Assembly (NCBI RefSeq): GCF_004151235.1
Contig: NZ_JUIV01000009.1
Location: 112,552 to 176,551 of the forward strand
Length of the DNA stretch: 64,000 nt
Direction: 5' to 3'
DNA from: Flavobacterium anhuiense
Lineage (GTDB): Bacteria; Bacteroidota; Bacteroidia; Flavobacteriales; Flavobacteriaceae
Shown here: positions 46,220 to 57,200 of the stretch, piece by piece
Position numbering within the stretch: position 1 is the first letter of the stretch
Layout: the number at the start of each line of letters is the position of its first letter
Notes under the pieces: model-generated
What the model saw: the letters and a program-made list of their open reading frames with translations, nothing else
What the model was told of the DNA's origin: nothing
The model's database searches: none
Program-made: the position numbers and the translations under genes

Positions 46220-46693
46220 TTAGCAACAGCCTCCGCCTGGAGTGCAAGAATTGGCATTATCAGCGTGTAATTGTGATAATTTGACTTTTGGTTGATCAGA
46301 AGGAATACCGCATTGTTCCTGAGCAAGACAGGCCGTTTTTTTGTTAAGTAAAGTGAAGTTTTTGCCATTAAAATCTAAATCGTATTTACCGATTGTAGTA
46401 TTTTGGTATTCTACCTCAATTTCATGATCTTCAATTCCTAATACTTTTTCTGAAAGTTCAATTATATGAATCAGTTTCTGAGGTTTAAGCCTATGCTCAT
46501 AATCATTGGCATCCCAAAGCTGGAAGTTTACAACAGTTTCTTTTCTTACTGTTCCACCGCAGTCAATGAAGTTTTTGGTAATCAAGCCTACTTCCGTTAC
46601 ATGAAAATATTCTGGTACAAATGTGCCATCTGGCAACTCAAAATTCACAGCCTCAACTGTTTTAAGCAGTTCTTTAATTTCTGAAAGTTTCAT
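46220..46693 (-). CDS. DUF6428 family protein with a C-terminal cysteine cluster
   Basis: 157 residues. MKLSEIKELLKTVEAVNFELPDGTFVPEYFHVTEVGLITKNFIDCGG, then FQLWDANDYEHRLKPQKLIHIIELSEKV is the conserved core, which I know as DUF6428. The C-terminus TKNAC-like block and CTPGGGCC give four or more cysteines that could bind As(III). Gene is 11 bp before the methyltransferase. A metallochaperone-like role is inference. Confidence 0.8.
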   Translation of the reverse strand: MKLSEIKELLKTVEAVNFELPDGTFVPEYFHVTEVGLITKNFIDCGGTVRKETVVNFQLWDANDYEHRLKPQKLIHIIELSEKVLGIEDHEIEVEYQNTTIGKYDLDFNGKNFTLLNKKTACLAQEQCGIPSDQPKVKLSQLHADNANSCTPGGGCC

Positions 46694-46726
46694 GATGTTT
46701 TTATATTTAGTTAAACTATATTTTTA

Positions 46727-47212
46727 TTAAATAATAATAGAGCTTCTTCTTTCAAGAAGTGCAGTATCTCTCCAGATGCCATTTTGTTTTCCAATTTTTT
46801 CCCTTATTCCCAGTATCCTGAAGCCTGCTTTTTCATGGATGCGAAGACTTGCAGTATTCTCAGGAAAAATCCCTGCCTGAAGTGTCCATATTCCTTCTTT
46901 TTCGCTCTGTCGGACAAGTTCATTTAAAAGGGCAAGTCCGATTCCTTTTCCTGAATGTGCAAGATCGACATATACGCTTACTTCTGCAACTCCTGCATAA
47001 ACGCAGCGTGAAGAAATAGGGGTAAGGGCAGCCCATCCGATTATTTTACGATCTTCTTCCATTACAATTCGGCAAGACTTAAGATGTGACTGATCCCAAT
47101 CTTCCCATGATGGTGCGTTGGTTTGAAAAGTGGCATTGCCAGTATCCATTCCTTGTTGATATATTTTTTTTACTTGATCCCAGTCTTCGGTTAAAAGATT
47201 TCTTATTTCCAT
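46727..47212 (-). CDS. GNAT acetyltransferase (ArsN1/phosphinothricin-acetyltransferase-like)
   Basis: 161 residues from the ATG at 47212. MEIRNLLTEDWDQVKKIYQQGMDTGNATFQTNAPSWEDWDQ and AEVSVYVDLAHSGKGIGLALLNELVRQSE match the PAT branch of GNAT proteins that includes ArsN1 (arsinothricin N-acetyltransferase). The acetyl-CoA loop is HSGKGIG. A longer frame from 47272 overlaps arsR and was rejected. The operon context makes detoxification of an arsenic-containing amino acid plausible. Confidence 0.82.
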   Translation of the reverse strand: MEIRNLLTEDWDQVKKIYQQGMDTGNATFQTNAPSWEDWDQSHLKSCRIVMEEDRKIIGWAALTPISSRCVYAGVAEVSVYVDLAHSGKGIGLALLNELVRQSEKEGIWTLQAGIFPENTASLRIHEKAGFRILGIREKIGKQNGIWRDTALLERRSSIII

Positions 47213-47222
47213 ATCTCTTAAA

Positions 47223-47555
47223 TTAGCAGCATTCGTTTCTTTTTTTGGCAAGATGATTTGATATATGCTCAAAGAATCCTTTTATCTTTTCGAGTCCAGG
47301 TTCGTTGATGCAATAGCAAATTGAATTTCCTTCGATACTTCCTTTTATTAAACCTGCATTTTTTAATTCTTTAAGATGCTGCGAAACTGTAGGTTGTGAG
47401 AGTGGAAGTTCGTTTACAATATCTCCGCAGATGCAGGCATCTACTTTTAATAAATATTCTATAATAGCAATACGCGCAGGATGACCCAACGCTTTGGCCA
47501 AAATTGCCAGCTCGTTCTGGCTTTCTGTGAAGTGATCTGTTTTTGTTGCTCCCAT
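47223..47555 (-). CDS. arsR: ArsR/SmtB-family repressor
   Basis: 110 residues from the ATG at 47555. LAKALGHPARIAIIEYLLKVDACICGDIVNELPLSQPTVSQHLKELKNAGLI is a winged HTH; Cys41-x-Cys43 is the As(III) site in the ArsR manner (E. coli Cys32-x-Cys34). The protein ends in Cys-Cys, possible extra ligand residues. A longer frame from 47603 runs into the promoter and was not used. First gene of the ars operon; it should repress its own promoter until As(III) binds. Confidence 0.93.
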   Translation of the reverse strand: MGATKTDHFTESQNELAILAKALGHPARIAIIEYLLKVDACICGDIVNELPLSQPTVSQHLKELKNAGLIKGSIEGNSICYCINEPGLEKIKGFFEHISNHLAKKRNECC

Positions 47556-47567
47556 TGGTTTATATTT

Positions 47568-47603
47568 ATATTGCAATATTACGATATTAAATTTAATAGA
47601 CAA
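47568..47603 (-). promoter_or_regulatory. ars operon promoter with overlapping ArsR operator
   Basis: Read on the minus strand, TTG at 47603-47601 is followed after 19 bp by TAATATTG at 47581-47574, one mismatch from the Bacteroidota -7 box TAnnTTTG. The -7 box sits inside a 20-bp imperfect palindrome at 47568-47587 (16 of 20 positions self-complementary) that contains a perfect 12-bp core ATATTGCAATAT. A dimer bound there would block RNA polymerase. The site ends 12 bp before the arsR start. Confidence 0.7.
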
Positions 47604-48209
47604 TGATTTTATGTTATTATTTTTAGGTGGCTAATTAATTTGAGAAGAATTTTATTGTAAGGTCTGTTAAAATACAATTAGGAGCACGTTTTTGATCTTA
47701 GTGTTTACTGTGTGAAACAAAGGTTTGAATCCTGAGTAATTAACTTAACGGGGTCTGTAAACCGCCTAGTATTATTTGTGGGTTGAATTGGTTAAATAAT
47801 TGAAGCAATCAAAAAAAAGCTGAAACTTTCGTTTTAACGTATTTCAAGAGTGACAGGGACAGGACAAATTTCAATATCTTTTTTGAATGATTTGAAGAGA
47901 TTGGCTAACTATATATAGTGTCTGTCTTTCATCTGGTTTTATAAATTTGGTTTAGATGTCTCGTCGGGGATTCATGGGAAAATTTATTTGATTCTAAATT
48001 GATTAAATGAATATTAGTATTTTTATTATATCACACCGGATATATCGTTTGCTCATTTGTGTACATGAAATAAAAGTTTAATTTTACTTTTTAAACCATA
48101 CAGCTTTTCTCCTTGTCTTTTAAAAAATAATCCTTCCTAATTATTTAGACAAACGCGATTTAAGAATGCATTTTAAGTGCTTATTTTTTATTTACAAAAC
48201 CCAAAATTC
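47604..48209. other. Non-coding region between divergent ars and fructan units
   Basis: 606 bp, divergent. Nothing coding is supported. It contains copy A of a ~60-bp repeat (47912-47972). The promoter of the sensor gene should lie in the last 200 bp; no exact TAnnTTTG was found there. Confidence 0.6.
47912..47972 (+). repeat. Copy A of a ~60-bp imperfect direct repeat flanking the fructan locus
   Basis: Starts TATATAGTGTCTGTCTTTCAT and ends GTCTCGTCGGGGATT. It aligns with 63246-63305, same orientation, with one single-base indel and about 80% identity; the first 20 bases differ at one position. It lies 237 bp before the sensor gene, and copy B lies 230 bp after the fructokinase. Confidence 0.65.
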
Positions 48210-50948
48210 ATGTATCAATTTGTAAAATATATTTTGATGCTCTTTTTAGCATCTTTAAGTTTAATCTCCTGTAAACAAAAACAGGGTGACAAAATTAGAG
48301 TTGGTTTCTCACAGGCGATGACGACCGATGATTGGCGCAAGCAAATGAATAGTTCAATAAAAATTGAAGCTTCCTTGCATCCTGAAGTAGATTTAACAAT
48401 CAAAGACGCCAATAATAACGTTGCGAGACAAATTGAAGATATCGAGCGTTTTATCTCGAATAAAGTGGATGTTATTATTGTATCGCCAATCCAGTCCAAA
48501 CCTTTAACGGCAGTTGTAGAAAAATCGATAAAAGCGGGAATTCCTGTTCTTGTTGTCGATCGAAAAATTGAGGGGGAAAGTTATACAGCTTATCTTGGAG
48601 CCGATAATATTGAAATTGGCCGAATCGCTGGTCGTTACATTATCTCGCACAGTAAAGGTTCCGGTAATATTATAGAAATCACTGGTGCCAGCGGATCATC
48701 TCCAGCTTACGAAAGAACACTTGGTTTCAATCAGATTATCAACGAGAATAAGCGTTTTAAGATTGTAAACACCATTCAGGGCGACTGGGAAAAAGAATCG
48801 GTTAAGGCGCCTTTGAAGGCAATTCTGCTGCAAAATCCAAATATTGAATATATTTTCGCTCATAATGACAGAATGGCCTTAAGCGCCTGGGAAACTGCCA
48901 AAACCCTCGGGCTTGAAAAGAAAATCAAGTTTATTGGAGTTGATGCCCTGAACTCCGTAAATGGAGGAATTGAATTGGTAAAAAGTGGCGTTCTTGATGG
49001 AACGATTTTATATCCAACCGGAGGAAATGAAGCGCTGAAGCTGGCACTGAAAATGTACAACAAGGAGTCAATCCCAAGAAACAACATTCTAAATACGATT
49101 GTTATTGACAAGAACAATGCTGAAATTATCGAAAACCAAATGGATAAAGTCGATCAGCAGCAGTTGGTTATCGAATCGCAGCAAGGAGCAATCAAAGTAC
49201 AGGAAAGAGAATATGCTTCGCAGAATAATTTGGTAAGATTGCTTAGCTTTTTTCTTGTAATTATTTTGAGCTTAACGATTTACAGTATTTATTCTACAAT
49301 TTCGATTTCAAAAAAGAAAAAACAACTGGAAAGAATCAATCAAACGGTAATTGACCAGAATAATGAAATTCAGGAAATGGCTCAGATCGCAGCTAAAAGC
49401 AATGAAGCAAAACTGAATTTTTTCACCGGACTTTCGCATGAATTTAAAACGCCTATTACTCTAATAATGAGTTATGTGGAATCGTTAATCGAAAATGAGA
49501 AAATTAAAGGTACCGCATTGATAGATGAAGTAAAACTGATTCACAAGAACTCAAACAGATTGCTTCGATTGATCAATCAATTACTGGATTTTAGGAAAAT
49601 TGAAGAGCAAAAGTTTACGCTGAGAGCTTCCAATACAAAGATTTACGATTTCACAAATGATGTCATGGCAAACTTTAAAGGCGAAGCGGCCCGAAGAAAT
49701 ATTGATTTTCAATTGGTTTGTAAAAACAAAAATCTGGAGCTGTTTATTGATCGCGGTTTAATGGATAAAGTGTATTTCAATTTATTGTCAAATGCCTTTA
49801 AATTTACCCCGGACAATGGTAAAATTAGTATTTCAATTGTCGAAAATCAGGATAATACAGTCAAGATACATTTTAAAGATTCCGGAATTGGAATTCCTGA
49901 TGATGAACTTTCAAATGTTTTTGATCCCTTTTTCAGGGCTTCAAATAACAATAAGAATAGTTCAGGAATTGGGCTTCATCTCTCAAAAGAGTTTGTGCTT
50001 TTGCATCAGGGAACGATTGAATTGAAATCAAAACAAGGCAGTGAATTTGTGATTACCTTATTAAAAGGAAGCAGTCATTTGCAACCAGCAGAGATTACTC
50101 AGAAAGTGGAAAACCTAACCAGTATTCCAAGTTTAATAACCGATAATTTAAACATAGAAGCCGATTTAAAAAATTCAAACCCAATTTCTGATGCTGAAAA
50201 ACATTCGCTATTAATTATAGAAGACAATGTAGATCTGGTTAACTTTTTGAAAGCCAAACTGTCAAATGAATATGTAGTTTATAATTCGGACGGAAGCGAT
50301 GCGATTGAAAAGGCTTTAGAAATTATTCCAGACATTATTATCTGTGATATTAATTTAGTAGATAAAGATGGTTACGAAATTAGCAAAGAACTAAAAAAAG
50401 ATCTCCGTTCTTCACATATTCCTATTATAATTCTAACGGCTCAAAGCAATAAAGAATCGGTTCTAAAAGGGTTGCAGAGTGGAGTAGATCAATATTTAAC
50501 AAAACCTTTTAGTCTTTCAATTCTAAAACAATCGCTATCGAGTTTGCTTTTCAACAGAGAAAAACTACGTTATTATTACACCAATAATATTTACAGAGTG
50601 GAACCTGAATCTAAGTTTGGAAATCAGGAACAATCATTTATTACCAAAATGAATGACATTATTAGAAAGAATGTCGAAAATCCAAAGTTTTCAGTTGAAG
50701 ATTTGGCGGACAAATTGGGCGTTTCGAGAGTTCAGCTGTATCGAAAGGTGAAAGCAATTATTGGAATTAATATTAGCGATCATATTAATAATGTCAAATT
50801 AGAGAAAGCCGCAGAACTTTTGAAGTCAAATGAGATGAATATTTCTGAAATTGCATACTCATTAGGTTTCTCTTCTCCAAACTATTTTTCTACAGCCTTT
50901 AAGAATAAATTTGGAATTTCTCCTAAAGAATATAAAACGTCAAGCTAA
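48210..50948 (+). CDS. Hybrid two-component sensor of the fructan locus (BT1754-like)
   Basis: 912 residues from the ATG at 48210. Signal region with LSLISC, then a periplasmic-binding-protein domain (about 22-310; IRVGFSQAMTTDDWRKQMN, YLGADNIEIGRIAGRYII, FAHNDRMALSAWETAK, FIGVDALNS). One membrane helix at about 340-362, a histidine kinase domain with SHEFKTP (His near 410), N-box NLLSNAFKF and G-box DSGIGIP, a receiver domain with DIIICDIN (Asp near 712) and a C-terminal AraC HTH (PKFSVEDLADKLGVSRVQLYRK). B. thetaiotaomicron BT1754 has this arrangement and binds fructose. It heads the fructan locus and probably induces it. The original longer frame from 48177 is not needed. Confidence 0.93.
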   Translation: MYQFVKYILMLFLASLSLISCKQKQGDKIRVGFSQAMTTDDWRKQMNSSIKIEASLHPEVDLTIKDANNNVARQIEDIERFISNKVDVIIVSPIQSKPLTAVVEKSIKAGIPVLVVDRKIEGESYTAYLGADNIEIGRIAGRYIISHSKGSGNIIEITGASGSSPAYERTLGFNQIINENKRFKIVNTIQGDWEKESVKAPLKAILLQNPNIEYIFAHNDRMALSAWETAKTLGLEKKIKFIGVDALNSVNGGIELVKSGVLDGTILYPTGGNEALKLALKMYNKESIPRNNILNTIVIDKNNAEIIENQMDKVDQQQLVIESQQGAIKVQEREYASQNNLVRLLSFFLVIILSLTIYSIYSTISISKKKKQLERINQTVIDQNNEIQEMAQIAAKSNEAKLNFFTGLSHEFKTPITLIMSYVESLIENEKIKGTALIDEVKLIHKNSNRLLRLINQLLDFRKIEEQKFTLRASNTKIYDFTNDVMANFKGEAARRNIDFQLVCKNKNLELFIDRGLMDKVYFNLLSNAFKFTPDNGKISISIVENQDNTVKIHFKDSGIGIPDDELSNVFDPFFRASNNNKNSSGIGLHLSKEFVLLHQGTIELKSKQGSEFVITLLKGSSHLQPAEITQKVENLTSIPSLITDNLNIEADLKNSNPISDAEKHSLLIIEDNVDLVNFLKAKLSNEYVVYNSDGSDAIEKALEIIPDIIICDINLVDKDGYEISKELKKDLRSSHIPIIILTAQSNKESVLKGLQSGVDQYLTKPFSLSILKQSLSSLLFNREKLRYYYTNNIYRVEPESKFGNQEQSFITKMNDIIRKNVENPKFSVEDLADKLGVSRVQLYRKVKAIIGINISDHINNVKLEKAAELLKSNEMNISEIAYSLGFSSPNYFSTAFKNKFGISPKEYKTSS

Positions 50949-51178
50949 TTTGTCTTTAAAATTGTTTCATTTAAAGTATCAATTTTGAAGGTTATGTAAC
51001 ATAATTGAAACTACATGGTTTTCGTAAAAGTTTTTTAATTTGCGTAAAACCTTGTAAATAAAGGTTTTGGGTTTAAAATGCTAAACTATCAATATTTATA
51101 GAAATAAATTGTAACATCATTAAAAATAAGTTGTTTTTTTTGCAAATATCTTAGCAACAAGTTTTTAATACATGTACA

Positions 51179-52537
51179 ATGAATAAGATATTGATTTGGT
51201 CTGTTACTGCTGCGTTGGCAGGTTTTCTTTTCGGTTTTGATACCGTAGTTATTTCTGGAGCTGATAAACAATTACAGCTTCTGTGGCACTCATCAGATGC
51301 CTTTCATGGTTCAGTTGTTATGGCAATGGCATTATGGGGAACTGTAGTTGGTGCAATCTTTGGAGGAATCCCAACTAATAAAATAGGACGTAAAAAAACG
51401 TTGTTCTGGATTGGAATTTTATATTTCGCTTCGGCAATTGGTGCCGCTTTCGCTAATGATCCGTTTGTTTTTGCTGCCTTTAGATTTATTGGTGGTTTAG
51501 GAGTTGGTGCTTCTACTATTGCTGCTCCGGCTTACGTATCAGAAATTGCTCCGGCAGACAAACGCGGAAGATTGGTAGCCTTGTATCAGTTTAATATTGT
51601 ATTAGGAATTTTAATTGCTTTTATATCTAATTACCTTCTAAAAGATATTGGCGAAAATGCCTGGAGATGGATGATTGGCGTTCAGGCAATTCCTTCTCTA
51701 ATTTATATTCTTTTTATTTTGACAATTCCCGAAAGTCCAAGATGGCTTTTGTCTAAAAACCGTGACGAAGAAGCTTGTAAAGTTTTATATACGATTGATC
51801 CGTCTGCAAATATTGCTGACTTAATAGACGATTCCCGTGAAAACGGTGTTGCCAAACACGAAAACATTTTCATGAAGAAATATCGTTTCCCTTTAATTCT
51901 GGCTTTCTTAATTGCCTTTTTCAATCAGTTTTCGGGAATTAATGCATTTCTATATTATGCGCCAAGAATTTTTGAAGAAGCCGGATTGGGGCAGAATACA
52001 GCGTTGTTAAGCAGTATCGGAATTGGAGTTACAAATCTTATTTTCACCTTAATCGGTGTGGCATTAATTGACAAATTAGGAAGAAAGTTGTTAATGTACA
52101 TTGGTTCTGTTGGATATATTATTTCACTCGGACTAGTATCGGCTTCTTTTTATTACAATTGGGGAGGCTTATCAGTTCCTATTTTCCTTTTCCTTTTTAT
52201 TGCTTCACATGCAATTGGTCAAGGTGCGGTCATTTGGGTTTTTATTTCAGAAATATTTCCAAATCATATTCGAGCATCCGGACAAGCATTTGGAAGTTCC
52301 GTACATTGGGTTTTGGCAGCTATTATTCCGTCTTTAATTCCGATGTTGTTCTCAGAAATCGGCCCCGAAGTTGTATTCCTTATTTTTACATTGATGATGG
52401 TGTTGCAATTATTATTTGTAATGTTTTTAATGCCGGAAACAAAAGGACTCTCTTTAGAAGCTTTAAGCGAAACACTAACTAACAAAAACAACCACAAAAA
52501 TGAAATCAAAGAAACATCTGCCGTTAGCTCTTTATAG
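51179..52537 (+). CDS. MFS sugar porter, probably for fructose
   Basis: 452 residues, twelve helices. Sugar-porter motifs: FGFDTVVISG at the start, NKIGRKKTLFW between helices 2 and 3, PESPRWLLSKNRDEEACKVL after helix 6, DKLGRKLLM and PETKGLSLE at the end. It resembles BT1758, the inner-membrane fructose transporter of the levan locus. It imports the monosaccharide released in the periplasm. Its 3' end overlaps the next gene by 38 bp. Confidence 0.9.
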   Translation: MNKILIWSVTAALAGFLFGFDTVVISGADKQLQLLWHSSDAFHGSVVMAMALWGTVVGAIFGGIPTNKIGRKKTLFWIGILYFASAIGAAFANDPFVFAAFRFIGGLGVGASTIAAPAYVSEIAPADKRGRLVALYQFNIVLGILIAFISNYLLKDIGENAWRWMIGVQAIPSLIYILFILTIPESPRWLLSKNRDEEACKVLYTIDPSANIADLIDDSRENGVAKHENIFMKKYRFPLILAFLIAFFNQFSGINAFLYYAPRIFEEAGLGQNTALLSSIGIGVTNLIFTLIGVALIDKLGRKLLMYIGSVGYIISLGLVSASFYYNWGGLSVPIFLFLFIASHAIGQGAVIWVFISEIFPNHIRASGQAFGSSVHWVLAAIIPSLIPMLFSEIGPEVVFLIFTLMMVLQLLFVMFLMPETKGLSLEALSETLTNKNNHKNEIKETSAVSSL

Positions 52538-54116
52538 TGCCGTTTTACTGTCGATAGTAGGATTAAAACCGTCTTCTGCAATTGCACAAACTGTTGCCAC
52601 AACTGTATCGAACACAGCGGAAGAACAAATGTATCGCCCACATTTTCATTTTACACCAAAAAAAGGCTGGATGAACGATCCTAATGGAATGTTCTTTGCC
52701 AACGGATATTATCATTTGTTTTACCAGCATTATCCTGATGGAAACACATGGGGACCAATGCATTGGGGACATGCGATTTCTAAAGATTTAATTAAATGGG
52801 AAGAACAGCCAATTGCGCTTTACCCAAATAAGGACAAATATATATTTTCAGGAAGTGCTGTTGTCGATACGGAAAACACATCTGGCTTAGGAACAGGAAA
52901 AACAGCTCCGATTGTTGCCATTTATACGTTGCATGATATGACAAAGGAAAAAGCAGGCAAAATGGATGTGGAACAGCAGGATATTGCTTTTTCTAACGAT
53001 AATGGTTTTACATGGCAGAAATTTGAGGAAGGAAATCCTGTTGTGAAAAACCCTGGAATTAGAGATTTTAGAGATCCAAAAGTATCCTGGGACAAGACAC
53101 ACAAACAATGGATCATGGCTTTGGCTGCACAGGATCGAATACAGTTTTACAAATCGTCAAATCTGAAAAATTGGGAATTTGCATCTGAATTCGGAAAAAA
53201 TATCGGTGCTCATGGCGGCGTTTGGGAATGTCCTGATTTCTTCGAAATAAAAGTGGAAGGAACAAAGGAAACCAAATGGGTTTTAATAGTAAATCTGAAT
53301 CCCGGCGGGCCAAATGGAGGTTCCGGAGTTCAATATTTTGTTGGCGATTTTGATGGAAAAACATTTACTATGGACGCTGGTTTTGCTGAAAGAGTACAAA
53401 ACGAAAAAGCAGTTTGGGCAGATTATGGAAAAGATAATTATGCAGGAGTGACATGGAATAATATTCCATCTTCAGACGGAAGAAGATTATTTATCGGATG
53501 GATGTCAAACTGGGAATATGCACAGCAGGTTCCAACAACGACTTGGAGAAGCAGCACCACAATTCCGCGCGAACTGCAATTGGTAAAAAAAGGAAATCAC
53601 TATAACTTGGAGAGTAAACCAGTAAGAGAATTAAATAATTATGTTGCTAAAACTCTTAAAGTGCAAAGTTTGAACGGAAAAGGAACTTTAAAAGTAATTG
53701 AAAGCGGAAAAGCAGATTTAACACAGGCAGTTGTTAGCTTAGACTTAAAAAACTTAAAACAGGAAGATTATACTTTTACACTTTCAAATGCAAATGGAGA
53801 ATCTTTAAGTTTCGGTTTAAACAACAAAGAAAATTATTTATTTGTTGATCGTTCTAAAGCGGGAAAAATTGATTTCTCGGATAAATTTGCGACACCAGTA
53901 AGCAAAGCATTTTTGAAAGGAAGCCAAAAAAATGTCGCTTTTAAAATTATTCTGGATAAAACTTCAATTGAAATTTTTTACAACAATGGCGAGAAAGTGA
54001 TGACGGAAATCTTTTTCCTGAACAAACCATTTTCAGCCCTTACTATTTCTTCAAAGCAGAAAATAGAACTAAAAAATGGGATTATTCAAGTATTGGACAT
54101 TAATAAAAAGCAATAA
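52500..54116 (+). CDS. GH32 fructan hydrolase, periplasmic
   Basis: 538 residues. Signal peptide MKSKKHLPLALYSAVLLSIVG..AIAQ. WMNDPNG at 57-63 contains the nucleophile Asp60, FRDPKV has the transition-state Asp192 and WECPDFFEI the acid/base Glu243, the three residues of GH32 beta-fructosidases. A C-terminal beta-sandwich follows. It probably splits fructooligosaccharides or sucrose to fructose; exo or endo action is not readable. The start lies within the end of the porter gene; a later start would lose the signal. Confidence 0.93.
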   Translation: MKSKKHLPLALYSAVLLSIVGLKPSSAIAQTVATTVSNTAEEQMYRPHFHFTPKKGWMNDPNGMFFANGYYHLFYQHYPDGNTWGPMHWGHAISKDLIKWEEQPIALYPNKDKYIFSGSAVVDTENTSGLGTGKTAPIVAIYTLHDMTKEKAGKMDVEQQDIAFSNDNGFTWQKFEEGNPVVKNPGIRDFRDPKVSWDKTHKQWIMALAAQDRIQFYKSSNLKNWEFASEFGKNIGAHGGVWECPDFFEIKVEGTKETKWVLIVNLNPGGPNGGSGVQYFVGDFDGKTFTMDAGFAERVQNEKAVWADYGKDNYAGVTWNNIPSSDGRRLFIGWMSNWEYAQQVPTTTWRSSTTIPRELQLVKKGNHYNLESKPVRELNNYVAKTLKVQSLNGKGTLKVIESGKADLTQAVVSLDLKNLKQEDYTFTLSNANGESLSFGLNNKENYLFVDRSKAGKIDFSDKFATPVSKAFLKGSQKNVAFKIILDKTSIEIFYNNGEKVMTEIFFLNKPFSALTISSKQKIELKNGIIQVLDINKKQ

Positions 54117-54284
54117 GAAAATCGAATAGAATTTTTCTAATTCAATCCAAAAACAAATCGTACAACCGTAAGAAGGATAATCTCTTTCAGGCTCGTTGCA
54201 TCTATTTGCAAAATAAAAAAACTGCTAGGGAATGGCAGTAAAACATCACTAACTATTAAAATAACCTTAACCAAACCAAAATTT

Positions 54285-57200
54285 ATGAGAAATAAGATTT
54301 TTTATTTTCTATTTTTCTTTTTTCCAATGCTCATGATGGCACAGGAAAACGGAATAAAAGGAACGGTAATTTCATCTGATGACGGAATGCCACTTCCAGG
54401 TGCCACAGTAATGATTTCGGGAACCAATACCAGTTCGGTTACCGATTTTGACGGGAATTTTTCCTTTCCCAGCGTTGCTTCAGATGCTGTACTTGTAGTT
54501 TCTTTTGTAGGTTACAGTCCGCAATCCATTTCAGTTAAAGGGCAAAAAACAATCAACATAACGCTGAAAGTCGATAACAATCAACTGAATGAAGTTGTGG
54601 TAACAGGATATTCTAAACAAAAGAAAACGGATATCACAGGAGCAGTTGCCGTCGTGAACATGAAAGACGTTATGAAACAGCCAGAGCCAAACCCAATCAA
54701 AGCTTTGCAGGGAAGAATTGCCGGAGTAAAAGTATCGTCTGATGGCTCGCCAAGCGGAGGAAATACCAAAGTGGTCATTCGTGGTGTTGGAACTTTAAAT
54801 AACACGGATCCGCTTTATGTAATCGACGGAATGCCAACCAAATCGGGAATGCACGAATTGAATCCTAATGATATTGAGACTATTCAGGTTTTAAAAGATG
54901 CTTCGTCTGCCAGTATCTACGGTTCTAGAGCTTCAAACGGTGTGATTATCATTACAACCAAAAAAGGAAAAGAAGGTAAAATGAGAATCAATTTCAGCAC
55001 CTATGCTTCATTTTCTGATTATTCAAGAAAGTTGGATGTCCTAAATGCAAACCAGTTTGGACAGGCACTTTGGCAGGCAAATATTAACGACGGATTGAAT
55101 CCGAATAATAACAATTTGCGTTATCAGTTTGACTGGTCAATAAACAACAATAAACCGCAATTGAACAAAGTTTTGGTTCCGGAATATTTAGATGCTCAGC
55201 AAACGCTAAAAGCTTCAAATACCGATTGGTACGATGCGATTTCTCAAACCGGAGTTGCCAATTCTTATGATTTATCGGTTTCAAATGCTTCTGAGAAAGG
55301 GAATTATGTTTTCTCTTTAGGATATTACGGAAATGAAGGGGTGGTAAAAACTACTGATTTCGAAAGAATTTCTGCCAGAATGAACAGTTCATACAAGTAC
55401 TTTGACGGAAAATTAGTTATTGGAGAAAATTTCAGTTTAAACCGTACAAACGAAGTTACAGATCCAGGTGTTTTAGATCCTGCACTTAGAGCTTTACCAA
55501 TTATTCCAGTACACACTGTAGATGGAATAGGTTGGGGAGGACCTGTTGGGGGAATGAACGACAGACAAAATCCGGTTCGACTTTTAGAATATAATAAAGA
55601 CAACAAATACGATTATTTGCGCCTTTTTGGTAACGCTTACGCGGATTTGGAAATCATTAAAAATCTGCACATCAAAACCAGTTTCGGAATGGATTATGGT
55701 TTTTATAAAAAACGCACGTTACAAAGAAGCTACAAATCGGGTTATCTGCAAAATGATCAGACTTCTGTTACAATTGATCAGTCAATCAGTGACAAATGGA
55801 CTTGGACGAATACAGCAATTTATAGCTTAAACTTAGGAAAAAGCAATCTGAATTTGATGGTGGGAACGGAGATGTATAAAGATACTTATGATACAAACAC
55901 TTTGCGTAAAAATGACTTTTTGATCGAAACGCCGGATTATATGTATCCGGATGCAGGAACAGGAGAATCTTTTACTAGCGGAACTTCAACCATATATTCT
56001 TTGCTTTCATATTTTGGAAAAGCAGATTACGAGTTTGATAATCGTTATCTAGTTTCGGCTACTATTCGCCGTGACGGTTCTTCTCGTTTTGGTAAAAACA
56101 ATCAGTTTGGGACATTCCCAGCAGTTTCTGCAGGATGGAGAATCAGTAATGAGAATTTCATAAAAGATAAAATAACCGCTATTTCTGATTTAAAATTAAG
56201 AGCAGGATGGGGGCAAACGGGTAATCAGGAAATCAGTAATACAGCGGTTTACTCGTTATATCTGGCAAGTTACGCAGGCGGAAGCCCGACTTGGGCAACT
56301 TCTTTTGGAACGGCTTATGATATTGCAGGAAACGGAAACGGATTGCTTCCGTCTGGTTTTATCGCAACGCAGTCAGGAAATGATGATTTAAAATGGGAAA
56401 CTACGACACAGACCAATGTTGGTTTGGACTTTGGTTTATTCAAGCAAAAACTAAGCGGTTCTGTAGATTATTATATCAAAAAAACAGATGATATTTTGGT
56501 ATTGCCACCGTATTTAGGAGTTATAGGAGAAGGTGGAAATCGTTGGGTAAACGGAGCTTCTATGGAAAATAAAGGTTGGGAATTTTCTTTGGGGTATCAT
56601 GACGAAACTTCATTTGGATTGAAATATGATATTTCAGGAAACATTTCAGCAAACAAAAATAAAATCACAAAACTACCGGATGAAGTAAAAAACAATTATG
56701 GAGGAAACGGACTGGATGATAATATTTTAGGACGACCAATTAATTCGATGTACGGATATGTTACTGATGGATTGTTTACAAGTCAGGATCAGGTTGATAA
56801 TTCGCCAATTCAGGAAGGAAAAGGACTTGGTAGAATTCGCTATAAAGACTTAAATGGAGATGGCGTAATTACAGACAAAGACCGCACATGGATTGGAAAC
56901 CCAAACCCAGGATTGCTGTACGGCATCAATTTGAATTTGTCTTATAAAAACTTTGATTTCACTACCTTTTGGGAAGGTGCGACAGATGTTGATGTCATCA
57001 ATAACACAAAGTATCAAACTGATTTCTGGAGTGTAGATGATGTTGGATCAAATAAAGGAACCCGTCTGCTGAATGCTTGGTCTTTGGATAATCCAGATTC
57101 AACTATTCCGGCATTGACAACAGTAGATAGAAATGCGGAGTCAAGATTCTCGACTTATTATGTAGAAAACGGAAGTTACCTTAAACTTAGAGTTTTACAG

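Noticed and set aside
54117..54284. Promoter upstream of susC
   Set aside because: Only near-matches to the -7 box (TCTATTTG) without a proper TTG; not strong enough to list.
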